Shown in pieces: positions 9,512 to 20,597 of a stretch of 22,282 bases of DNA. A program made the translations under genes and the position numbers. How positions within the stretch are numbered: the stretch's first letter is position 1; every line of letters begins with the position of its first letter. The stretch lies in NCBI GenBank assembly GCA_013365325.1, contig JABVXV010000601.1, positions 1 to 22,282 on the forward strand, given 5' to 3'. The notes beneath the pieces were generated by a model that was not told the origin of the DNA, did not search any database, and worked only from the letters and a program-made list of their open reading frames with translations. The DNA is from Dipetalonema caudispina. Lineage: Eukaryota > Nematoda > Chromadorea > Rhabditida > Onchocercidae.

Positions 9512-12500
9512 GCTTCTCTTAAAGCAGGGACAGAACTTTCGAAGCGAGAGATATTTCGTAAGATTTATGCTACGTCAAGCATTAAAATTACGATATTGGG
9601 TTGCAGCTGGTGTTTTCAGCGGTTCTGTTGCAGCTAGTAACGTAAGTGAAAGTTATGTACTGCATCGAATAGCTAATTATGTAAATCAAAAGAAATCAAC
9701 GATAAAGTATCGGCAATATTGTGCAATATTAGGCATCCTTCAAATATCAAGTTTTAGCGATATGAGGAATGGAAGAAAAGTTTACCAGAACTTTCTTTAC
9801 CGAAATGGATCAAAATGGATGAGAAACGGATGAATGAATACAAAGACTTCTATTATGAGGCAAAATCGAAATGGTTGGCCAAAGAACAAGTGTGGCTGAA
9901 GAATTTGCAAACAAAAGTGGCCGGTTTACAAAATATGTGGAAGTTAGAGCCTATTGAAGGTCGGGCTTTGTTGTGCTATTCGGGCAAGTTTTACTGTGGA
10001 ATAACTGTACTTTCTCCTTTTTTTCTTCACAACAGTTAGCGAGTAATACATTAACATTTAGGTTATATTTTTAGTTCTGTAGCCGTTGTGATCCGTCAGC
10101 TTTGTTGCAGAGAGGTTTTTGCTTTTGGACAGATTAAGACTAATGACGATATCGGACTTAATGTTTTATAAAAGTAATTAATTACTGTTATAGAAAGACC
10201 AGATCCGATATAAAAAGATTAGTTACTATTATCTTTATTAACTCGTTTTCAGACGATTCCTCTTCAAGCGGAACTCAAGACCCGGAGCCACAAGACGGTC
10301 ATTTCTTTTCTGGATTAGATTTCATGGCTCAAAATGGTGACTTCATCTGCTTTGCTTCCTTATTCCTTTCCATGCTTTAAATGTCAAGTCTCTTTATAGC
10401 ACTTGCTTATTTGCATAGTTTTTCATCCTTGATTTCTTCGAATTTAACTTTGTTTTATCTTGCTTTATTTTGCAGAGGTTGTCGGGCTTTCTCTTCGTTT
10501 AAATATATGAATTTCACTTAATGTTTTGTCATTTCAGAGGTGAAACAACATTTTACAGAAGATAATGGTAAGCTTATTTATATGAATTCGGCTTTTTAAT
10601 TTTTTTCTAACCTAGTTCTTTAATTGTTTTAATTATATGTGTTTCTGTGTTTTGTTGGATTTTTGATTCTTCGTGGCTTTTAGTATTTCTGGAAGGGACT
10701 CCATTTTGCAACTTTACTTCGAGATTTCAGCACCCAAAACACTATTCTCATCTTTATCGGATGCATTCAAAAAGAAAAAAAATGTAACGGAACACGACGA
10801 AAGTGAATACGCAAAGGTAATCTTTGTAGATATATTGACACTTATTTGAAGGAAACCTTGGATTGAGATTGAAATATTGTGAATTAAAGCTTTTAAGGGG
10901 AACTGTTGTATCATCGCTTTATATTTGCAGATGAATGAAACCGAGAGAATCCAAAAGTTGCAAGAGGACATGTTGAAAACTCAGGTTTCGTAAATTTTTT
11001 GAGTTTTTTTGCAATCCACAAAGGATTTACGTAGGTGTTTGTAACAAATGACTGGTTTGTCATTTGCCAGGCAAGAGAATGAAATATGTTTGCTTTTGGA
11101 GGCGGTATATAAATTTCTCTTCAGAGCCAGTACCAACGAGAACTCGAAAGATTGGAGAAAGAAAACAAGAATTTGAGGCAGAGACTATTGCTAAAAGATC
11201 AAGGTGCCTCACGAAGACTGAAGAAAATAAAGGTTTACTTTCACTTAATTCATTTGTAGTTGACTGATTTCTGCCGTGAATTATCCAAAGTCTTCAGAGG
11301 TTTGTGAACCATCGGATTTAATTTATCAGTACATCGAAAAAATTTCTCAGGGTTCTTATTCTTTTCGTATCCTATGATGTCATTGTAAACTTTATTTATG
11401 ATAGAGGTCTTTGATCGATTTATACTCGGAAGCGCTCGATCTGCTCACTGAATATGATTCATCCTATAATACAGCCGATAATTTACCACGTGTGGTCGTC
11501 GTTGGGGATCAAAGTGCCGGTGACTTATTCCGGAAAAATTTTATGTAAAATAATCTCAAAGGAACAAGTTATTATTTATTGAAGAAAAAAGAACAGTTAT
11601 AGAACAGACACCGATCATTTCATTAATCATTATTGGGTTTCTTCGTATATATCTGAGAACTTCAGGCAAAACATCCGTCTTAGAAATGATAGCTCAGGCT
11701 CGGATATTTCCTCGTGGATCAGGCGAAATGATGACGAGAGTTCCAGTGAAGGTGATTGAGATTATTTTTAAAGATTTGGAAAGATCCGAGTGCACACTAA
11801 TTATTTAATGTCTTTAATAATCATTCGTTACTCATTTTTCAAATTCACGTTATCAACAATTTGAAAGCATCATTGTAGGTAACACTAAGTGAAGGGCCAT
11901 ATCACATTGCTTGCTTCAAAGACAGTACTCGTGAATTTGACCTAACAAAAGAATCAGAGTTGAAGCAGCTGAGGAATGAAATCGAAATAAGAATGAGAAA
12001 TTCAGTTGCTGGCGGTAAAACGGTATCCAGTGAAGTAATTGCTCTGACGGTCAAAGGTAGCTTTAATGTTCTTGTGAAATTTGAGAGATTCATCAGTGTG
12101 CAGAACTATGAACTTTTGAATTTAGTTCTATTTGCTGGAAATTTTCAGTGATTCATTACCACAGTAACTATTTAGGTATTTAGTAGATATCCATGATTTT
12201 AACTCTCAATGAATTGAGTAAATTTGGTACTTTTGCCATAGCCACTCTTATGAGTATCTTATCTACGCATTGGTTTTAAATAGTACTGAATTGCAAAGAT
12301 CCTATCATTTCAAATTGCAACATTTGCCATCAAATGTTAATTGATACCGTCTGTCGTGCTATTCGGTTAAATCTTTGTTCAGGTCCATCTCTTCCACGAA
12401 TGGTTTTGGTTGACTTGCCTGGTGTTATATCAACGGTGACTGTTGATATGGCGAAAGAAACGAAGGATGATATTGTTAAAATGTGCAAAACATATATGGA

Positions 12501-15500
12501 AAATCCAAACGCTATTATCCTATGCATACAAGGCACGTTCTTTTCAGTTTAGTGAGACTTTTATAGTTGAATCTCATAGGCTTCGTTTTGAAAACAGTTC
12601 AGAGGGAAAATACTATGCGAAATGCTATTTTTAGACTCAATTCTTTTTTAACGATGGCTTACAATACCATCAAACTATGATATCTTCTTGTGCTGAATTA
12701 TCTAATTCTTGTATTTCCTCTTCCTTGGTGCCTATTTTTGATAGTATGAAAAGTTGCTAGAAATGTAAGTTGTAGATGGTTCCGTTGATGCTGAACGTAG
12801 CAATGTAACAGATCTTGTGAGCACTATCGATCCTGTCGGTGAAAGAACTATTTTGGTATTAACTAAGGTCAGTTGCACTTAATTTTCCGATTAAATTAAA
12901 ATTGAAGTACATAATGTTTGTTGTTCATCAGATGTTCGTTGTGAAAAAAACTCATTGTCAGGTTGATTTGGCCGAAAAAAATTTTGCAAATCCCGATCGA
13001 ATAAAGAAAATTCTGGAAGGCAAGTTGTTTCCCATGAAAGCTCTAGGCTATTATGCCGTTGTCACAGGTAAAGGTTCGAGCACTGAAAGCATTGAATCAA
13101 TTGTAAAGTATGAAGAGGAATTTTTCGCGAGATCTAAACTTTTCAGGTAAGAACTTTACGATTCATTCAATAAATTAAGCAATCTGTCGACCCTTTAGAT
13201 TTTTATAAGTGAAATTTAAGTTCGAATTAACAATTTGTAAATCTTCCTGGACCAGTGTTATACCTTTAGTTGACGATTACAGGTTATTCATAGTCATCGT
13301 CTTTTTTCTTTACTCGCTGCACAATTCCACATTTGTTCACTTTGAAAACTTGAACCAAATTTCGTTTAGAGATGGTGTCCTAAAGCACTCACAAGTGACA
13401 ACCAGAAATATGTCTTTGGCTGTATCGGATTGCTTTTGGAGAATGGTCAAGGATTCAATTGAATCACAGGCAACAAAGTTTTGAATTCTTTTAGCGCTGT
13501 ATCACGGTCATTCTACGTAGAACAAAGTCAGCCATTTTCTCATTCAAGATTCATTTTGTTGTAACATTTAAGTGAACAAGTATTGATTAGTAACTCCTGC
13601 CAGCATTTCAGAATTTATTACTATGAAATTTGAAATTATAGGCTGATGCATTTCGTGCAACACGTTTCAATCTTGAAACTGAATGGAAAAATAAATTTCC
13701 GCGAATACGCGAATTGGATCGTGATGAGCTATTTGACAAAGCGAAGGGTGAAATATTAGATGAAATAGTCAATTTATCTCTTGTACCAGCAGAACAATGG
13801 GAAAAATTTCTGAAAAAGAAGCTATGGGATGCAGTGAGTATTTATTCTATGCTTTATAATTGAACATTTTAAAGATCTGTTAAGAAAGGAGTGGGATTTA
13901 TCGAAAAGTAAATCGCATGCACGGATAATTTTGGTTCCATGTTTTTGTAGGATTCGGAACAAAATGTGATTTCTTACGTATTTCGATGTTTATCATAAAA
14001 AAAGGTAGTCAGTTCCAGTTTTCTGGAAACTATACACTAAGTTGTATATTTCTGTTTGGCCATTAGTTACTATTATATTTCGTTACTTAAAAAATTATTT
14101 TATTTCAAATATAGAAACTTTGCTGCCAATTACAGGTAGCAACTCATATCTTTGATCAAATTTTAATGCCTGCTTGTGCTGTTGATAATGCGGGTACTTT
14201 TAATACATTGGTAGATATTAAACTCAAGCACTGGGCTGATAAAGATCTGGCGAGCAAATCTATACAGGTAAATTCTTATTTACTATTTAAACATGTTATT
14301 CATATAGCAGTAATGCACTGTTAAATGTAAAAAGAGGCTTCAATAATTTTCGAGAATTTTTTTAGGATCATTCCCATTATCTGAAATCAAATTGAAATTA
14401 GAAATTTCGTGGAAATGTTTTAGACTGGATGGGAAATTCTATCGGAACTGTTCAGAAAGCAAGTGGAAGATGATGCGAAACAGCTCAAAGATGAAGACAA
14501 TGAGGTATTTTATCGGTTAAAACGTGCCGTCCTAGAAGCTGCATTAAGTGACCACCAGTGGGATAGCAAAGCTATGGATTACTTGGTAATTATCAGTTTT
14601 CACCTTCTATCATTTACTTGCGTTTCATAATTTCATATTTATCCAACTATTTTTTAAGTTTGGATGAACTGTGGTTACTTTTCTTTATCAGCTGAAAATT
14701 AGTTGAAGAGATAGTTTTGTTTACATAAAAGTTTTAAATAGTTTTGTAAGAAATCTTCGAAAATTTACAAGAAATTTCAACTGAAATTATTTAGAGTTCG
14801 AAATACGAGGTTCAAATAATTGCATATCTTTTCCTTCAGAGAGTTATTCAGCTGAACGCAATGGAAGACCGCGTTGTGCCTGACCGCCGTTCATGGGATA
14901 ACGCCATCGGATTTATGATATCAGCCATACAGGATCGTTTAACTGAGGTTTATTTTTAGTCTGGAATGTTTTAAATTGGATATACCTGTTCAGAATATAA
15001 AATGTGGAATACATTTATAGGAAACATTATATATCAGAAAATTTTCAGACCCGCAAACTGATAGATGAATGGCGTGGTCCTTCATTTTGGGCACGTTGGA
15101 TTTACTGGAAAACACCAACTGTTGAAAACAATTTGGCTAGTGCAGTCCAGGAGGAATTGAGGAACTTATTGATGCAGAATCCCGTAAGTAACTCAACAGG
15201 AAGAGTAAAATAAGATATGAAATAGTTGAAATTAAATAAAGGAACAGTAGACTTGATTTCACAAAATTTCCAGAAGATATTTTCTCTTCTTCTGTTTTAG
15301 GATCATCCTCAATCATTGTTGGACGATGATTTGACTATTGTAAGAAGAAATTTAGAAGCAAAAGGTTTGAAAGAATTGAGCAGCGAATTAATTCGAAAAC
15401 AATGGAAATTGATATATCGGGAACACTTTTTGGAACGACAGTATCAGGTATCACAATTCCATATTTGTTCCTTCTTCTATAGATATAAAATGTCCATTCT

Positions 15501-16482
15501 TCTTGTTCACATTTAGTCTTAATCTACCACTTCTAACTTCTAACTTCCTTGTAGGAGAATGCATTCATTTTGTAATTTCTTTTGTGTGATGCTTTTGTCG
15601 TTTAAAGTGCTGTTTTCATCTTTCCATTTGCAGACAGCTATGGAGTGCCAAGGTTTTTACCCACACTACAAACTTGGTTTCGATGATACAGATGTGGATT
15701 GTCAGGCAGTGGTACTCTTTTATAGAATACAAAAGATGATCGATTTAACGTGTAATGCATTACGACAACAAATCACAAATACGGAACAAAGAAGGCTGGA
15801 AAAAGAAATTAAGGTGAAAATTTTGTGGTAGAAATTTAAAAACAAGATGCAGTAAAATGCAGAACTTATCTGCTGTTGAAAAACGTGTGAAAAGATGTCA
15901 AAATTACATCTTTTTGGATCACCATAACTTTTAATGCATTTCTTAGAAACATCGAGAAATTTGTTTCGAAAAAGCGAATAATCTTTTATAATTACTATTG
16001 TGTTCAATTCTGAGGATTTCCTATTTATTGTGCATTCAAATTGATAAAAGGTAGTAATCAGTCTTCGTTCGGTTTATAATTTATAGCGTCAGACATTTCT
16101 TGGTGTGAAATTGAGATATCACAAAATCATAATCAGTGGCAGATTAAATGCCTTTGTTTTTCAGGATGTATTAGATGAATGGGCTCATGATACAGACAAG
16201 AAAAAAGAATATTTAACTGGTAGACGTGTTGAACTCGCTGAAGAACTAAGTAAGCATTTTTTCCAAAAATAATTTTCGATTTTTAAAAAATTCAAGTACA
16301 CCTATGTTAAATTATCTCAGTTTGTATGCGTAATTCAGTAATAGTTAATATATTATTGAATGTGTTCTTTACCATTCGATTTCATTTTTAATGTCACTTC
16401 TTTGATTTCAGAGCAGGTTCGCCATATCCAGGAAAAACTGGAGGAATTTATGGTGCAATTGCAGCAGGAGAAATCCTCTTAA
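9512..16482 (+). CDS. eat-3: Mitochondrial inner-membrane dynamin GTPase, OPA1/EAT-3 orthologue (5' end incomplete)
   Basis: Exons: 9512-9641, 9758-9959, 10253-10336, 10538-10567, 10731-10816, 10931-10984, 11125-11232, 11405-11519, 11666-11751, 11879-12056, 12383-12532, 12776-12867, 12962-13146, 13370-13469, 13642-13833, 14136-14267, 14424-14585, 14840-14947, 15049-15183, 15301-15447, 15634-15813, 16165-16249 and 16412-16482. Counting from the ATG at 9567 gives 918 residues, in the family range. It shows an inner-membrane anchor (about 9-25), a variable linker (93-159), a coiled coil (160-205), and a dynamin GTPase with P-loop GDQSAGKTS (247-255), switch-I Thr275, DLPG (350-353) and TKVD (419-422). 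These are followed by the stalk/middle region, the paddle, and a C-terminal GED coiled coil (about 845-915). OPA1 fuses inner membranes and shapes cristae; the C. elegans orthologue is EAT-3. Residues encoded upstream of 9567 (RSERYFVRF) match the family just before the anchor, so the presequence and start codon lie further 5'. Two introns use GC donors. Confidence 0.97.
12533..12775 (+). other. GC-AG intron in eat-3 after [10 protein letters not shown]
   Basis: The exon ends CAA G and the intron begins GCACGT. The next exon opens AT GGT TCC after TTGTAG, giving [10 protein letters not shown], which is conserved in OPA1. The nearest GT (at 12537) gives the wrong phase. Confidence 0.85.
13470..13641 (+). 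other. GC-AG intron in eat-3 after KDSIESQ
   Basis: The exon ends TCACAG and the intron begins GCAACA. The following exon starts GCT GAT GCA TTT after ATTATAG and encodes [15 protein letters not shown], colinear with OPA1. The downstream GT at 13478 breaks the frame. Confidence 0.85.
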
Positions 16483-16615
16483 GGATTAAATCCTTTCGTA
16501 TTGCTTATACATTACAAGTTTTTTCGTTTTCGTTTGTACCATAATTTTTCTTAATGTCTGTACCTCTCTCTTCTAGATTGTGTACAAGTATACAGTTGTA
16601 ATATGAGTGTTTGTT

Positions 16616-16621
16616 AATAAA
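16616..16621 (+). terminator. Polyadenylation signal of eat-3
   Basis: A canonical AATAAA lies 134 bases after the TAA stop at 16480-16482, followed by a T-rich stretch. It defines a short 3' UTR ending near 16635-16650. Confidence 0.75.
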
Positions 16622-16639
16622 ATCTTGTTTCAGTGGTAA

Positions 16640-19600
16640 TTGTACAACTTTTACAGTTATTATTATTAAATCTTGCAACAGATATTAGGTTATCCTAGAA
16701 TGTTAGGAATTGAAGCGTTGCAAAATAAAACTGGAAGAATGATGGAACTGGCACGAAAGGTTTTGTCTTTTTGATAAAATTTGATAAAGTGAATAGTGAA
16801 TGAACGGAAAGGAGAAAAAAAAAAAGAAAGAACTGATAGATTGTGGAGAATACAGTTTAAGAGAATTTACCTCATTAGTCAAAAGTAATATTTTTAAATG
16901 GCGGTAATAGAATGAATATTTCACTGTACAAATGTATCAGCACGAAATCTTTTCAAATTGCGAAATAAATTGAATTTAATATTAAGATCGGAATTGTTTC
17001 TCGAAATACAATAATAATGTGCTATAAATGGAATGGAACAGAATACAGCAGAACAAAAAAAAAAAGAAAATGACTGAAATTGAGTTGAAAAAAGAAAGAT
17101 CTAAGATATGAAGTTTAAATTCCTTTTGCATTTTACCTAGAAATGAATTAAAATAGTGAAGCATGAAAAAACAATTTACAACTAATATATCGTTTATAAC
17201 TACTAACTCTTTTTAATAGTGAAAGTTCCATTCCAAAAATTTCATTAAATTCGCATTAATAAAAAAGATTAAAATATTTGTAATGATCGATATAGTACAT
17301 AATGCTCCGTGAGATGACATATTTACTTCATTTATAAATATTTGACTTTGATAAAATTTTACAACATTTTATAATATGGAAGATAGTGTCTTTGTAAATG
17401 CTGTTTTAAAAAATTGGAAATTTGTTAAATTATCTTATCTTAATAAGGATGTCTAATCTTTTTCAATGTCAGAAAATAGTTTAAATGAAAAATTTATTTC
17501 CTTTCAAGTTACAATACATTGCAAATATTTACATTCAAAAATAAAAACAACTATTGTATCAATGTTCATAGAATTATGATGGAGAATAAATTTAATCTCT
17601 GATATAAAATAAGTCAATTTTTGATAGGAAATTTGATTTTTTTCAACTTTGAACAATTCTTTCTTTCAAATCTCTTCTTATTTTGTATATCCATTATTCC
17701 CGAATATTTTCTTTTTTGACAGTTCTTAGGTTTTTCCCAAATATTATATAATTTATATGAAAGCTATAACTGAATATTGCCAACAAAGGTAGCAATAAAC
17801 AGCTTCAAATTGCATATTTATAATTTGTTCAAGCCGAACTTATATATGCTGAAGACTTTAAATTAAAATTTACAAATTAAATAGACAACATTCATTATTG
17901 AAAGTTGGTTTTCAATGTTACTGATGATAGATATATTTAATCCATCCTTTGATCGTAATAGTATCACTTATAAAAGTATCACGTATAACTTATAAAGTAT
18001 CACTTATATTTCTACTATCAAAGTATTTCTATACAGCAACAGTAGATCTCTTTTTCTTCATTTATTAATATCACATTTTTGCTTTTTCTTTTTTTATTTC
18101 AACATTGAAAAAATATTTCAATGAATTGAAAAGTTCAATTTTTGCATATCCCTTGGTCAACTTTTCATTGCTTTTTCAATCATCAAACATATAATATGAT
18201 CGTAATAAATTAATTAATGAAATATAAAATATAATATTTACTTTTCCGTAACCTTATATGCTTTATCAAATGCATAAATATGCTGAATCGTTTTATCACT
18301 TTTTCAACTTTGTAAATTTAATTTATATTTTGCTTCTTAAACTTCTTCTTTGAACCATTTTTAATCAAATTCCTTCGTGAAAGGCGGATTTTACATTTGA
18401 TGGGACAGCCAAGCATATACTAACATACTTGATGATTTCAATAGAAATTTCCATCAAATATTCAAAAAAAGAATTTCAAACAGAAGATTGGGAGAACGGA
18501 GCAAAGAAGATAACAAAAATATATTATGGTTTAATCACTTTTAACGCAAAACCGATCTGTCTGTTAGGCCTTATCTACTCAATAAATAAATTGCGAAATT
18601 TTGTTTAAACAGCAAGCGATTCTTAAGCTGGTATTTTGGGTTAAACCATTCATTCCTCCAATTCAAAACACTATCGATCTATAGGTAATAGCGTTGGTTG
18701 ACGGTGCCGCAACATATTATTCCAGAAAGGCTGAAAAACATGAGAGTAATGTATTACTCCCACGTTTTTTATTTTTCAGGTTGTCGAGAGTTTCGTTGTA
18801 ATTGGTGAAGATAGCTCATGCATCTAGCCAAGAGCAAAAATTATGAAGCTGGAGGTTAGATTCAGCACCTCAAAAATTATGAAGTTGCATATTCAGAAAA
18901 GCAATTTCAGTATCCATTACTCTCACAGCCAGTATCCAGAGAAAAATCAAACAGTCAGGAGCAGTTTCAAGTCATTATTACAATTCCTGATCTAATGTAA
19001 CTTCAACAATCGGGAGTCCTGCAACCTAATCTTGTACCTTTCGAAATTTGCTTTTAAGATTTGTTAAGTTTACCTCGTACAAAACTCTCAACTTCCTACA
19101 CAGACAAAGAGTTCGAAAGCAGAACGGTTAGCTCAGAGCAGTTCAGGTAGTGGATTTATCATGAAGATGACAGGAAACAAAAATGATTATAAAATACAAT
19201 TTATTCATCTGTTTCATTGTATGAATCGAACATCGCAACGATAACTAACGACTAAATAAGTAACATCGATGAGAAAAAATAATTCAAAGAAAAAAAGAAC
19301 TAAAACTGAAAATCTGATATTTAATAACTTAGCTGAAACACACGAATTACTGATATTTGAGTGAAATCTATCATTTTTAAAGTGATGAAATAAGCCATTC
19401 AAAATTCTCCATACCCAGTTGAAGTCCTTCAAAATTCCAAGCACCCCTAAAGCGATTTCATTTCTAGGAAGTTATTCCACATCTACAATATTTTCAATGC
19501 CTCTATAAATAAATTTATGACACAGTTTGCATCTTGACGATATTTCAAAAGACTATTCAAAAAGAAATATCAATATCAATGGCAGGTTTCGTAACTGATT

Positions 19601-19869
19601 TATAAGCTGCTAAAAAACACAAAAAAAAAAGCACAAAAATGAAGTTTGCACTTCCAACAGAAACAGATTTTAATACAAAGTGAAAATAAACGATCCAATA
19701 AATAGAAATAAATGGTCCAAAATCTTCCACTCCAATCTTAGTATTTTTTTAATCATAACCAACTTGTTCTGTCATCAAACTTTAAGCCTCTGAACTATTG
19801 ACATCAGTGAAAATTGGATTCAAATTTGAAAACAACTAACTCATCATGATGGTTGCATATAGCAGCTAT
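16640..19869. other. Long AT-rich intergenic region without a clear gene
   Basis: About 3.2 kb between the end of eat-3 and the minus-strand exon at 19870. Most of it (16.8-18.4 kb) is extremely AT-rich with A and T runs. A less AT-rich island spans roughly 18540-19170 and contains a short coding-like frame (about 18683-18810) that I could not extend into a gene. No RNA gene or transposon ORF was recognised. Confidence 0.6.
17959..18008 (+). repeat. Three imperfect copies of a 16-19-base unit
   Basis: The motif GTATCACTTATAA recurs three times in close tandem with small changes (one copy has CACGTATAA). It is a minor local duplication. Confidence 0.6.
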
Positions 19870-19874
19870 TTATT
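19869..19874 (-). terminator. AATAAA overlapping the TAA stop
   Basis: A canonical hexamer on the minus strand contains the stop codon of the tentative membrane-protein exon. It would give a very short 3' UTR. Confidence 0.35.
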
Positions 19875-20590
19875 TTTCTACATTATCACTAATACTTCCG
19901 TCACGTTTTATAGTATGCTGTCGCTCTTTCATTATGTTCGACTTCTTTCTCGGATAAATATACCAAAAATTGTAGCCAATTAATACACAAAGAATATTGG
20001 CAACTATTAGCCAGAACATATTACTGCCTATAAATCTGAAAAAAAAAGGCAAACTGAAAAGGTAACACAATGTTTTTTATCAATCAATTTTACCTATCGT
20101 AGAAACCAATCTTCAGAGAGGTCAAGAAGAGAGGCAACAGTATGTCACCTTTTATTTGGCAACAAACTTATTTATCGCTGCTACCAAATATAAACCGGCA
20201 TTCTTTTTCCCCAATTCCGAAACGATGTAGGAAATAACCTTTCGAGGGAACAAAAACTCCTTCCTTTTTGCTCTTTTCCTAATTCAGTCGGAAACCAATC
20301 ATACTTCAGTGCCTATTGTACTAGCATCGTAATTTTGTAAAAATGGAAGTGAAAGTCAAACTGCAAATGATATATCCAAACAGTTTATGTTAACTCTCCC
20401 AAATGTTAGTTAAAAAGTCAAAATTAAAAATACAAAAGAACTTACCACTTAAAATCCAATTGCCAGCTCAAATATTAAAAAAAAAAAAGTAAATAAGAGA
20501 GAAGCATTGCCAGAGAAATGATAAACTATATATTAAAGTAGCTCGAAATAACTTCCATTTATCACTTTACGACTTTAAAAATGACAGCAT
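19870..20590 (-). CDS. Tentative small membrane-protein gene, apparently frameshifted
   Basis: Candidate exons on the minus strand are 20590-20571, 20466-20446, 20278-20094 and 20035-19870. The best-supported exon is the last: acceptor TTTTTTTTTCAG, a hydrophobic segment (MFWLIVANILCVLIGYNFW) followed by a basic YPRKK and a polar tail to TAA, with AATAAA overlapping the stop. The exon before it ends AG|GTAAAA in matching phase (LKIGFYDR joins FIGSNMFW). The first 127 bases of that exon are open in a different frame (KVISYIVSELGKKNAGLYLV...) until TAA at 20152. Phases of the two tiny 5' exons also agree, and a TTTCAG precedes the ATG by one base. The product would be about 130 residues: a basic N terminus, one or two membrane segments and a polar tail. 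I recognise no family. The microexons are speculative. The frame conflict means pseudogene, sequence error or wrong model. Confidence 0.38.
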
Positions 20591-20591
20591 G

Positions 20592-20597
20592 CTGAAA
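20592..20597 (-). promoter_or_regulatory. Possible trans-splice acceptor of the small minus-strand gene
   Basis: TTTCAG lies one base before an ATG on the minus strand, as at the Fcf2-like gene. It is meaningful only if the tentative gene is real. Confidence 0.25.

Noticed and set aside
15720..16007. Minus-strand ORF of 95 codons
   Set aside because: Overlaps eat-3 exon 21 and its following intron antisense; hydrophobic AT-driven translation.
16703..17164. Two minus-strand ORFs with Phe runs
   Set aside because: Composition-driven from A-rich tracts on the plus strand; no splice sites or family resemblance.
18525..18545. GGTTTAATCACTTTT as a possible spliced-leader RNA gene
   Set aside because: Matches only the first bases of the nematode SL1 sequence and lacks the donor site and Sm-binding region.
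18836..18890. Two copies of AAAAATTATGAAG about 36 bases apart
   Set aside because: Short AT-rich direct repeat with no inverted termini or ORF; compatible with chance or a small duplication.
19122..19150. tRNA-like fragment containing GGTTAGCTCAGAGC
   Set aside because: Resembles an A box only; no B box (GTTCGANNC) at the right distance and no cloverleaf stems.
19214..19444. Minus-strand ORF of 76 codons
   Set aside because: No recognisable domain, no good splice or start signals, AT-driven residues.
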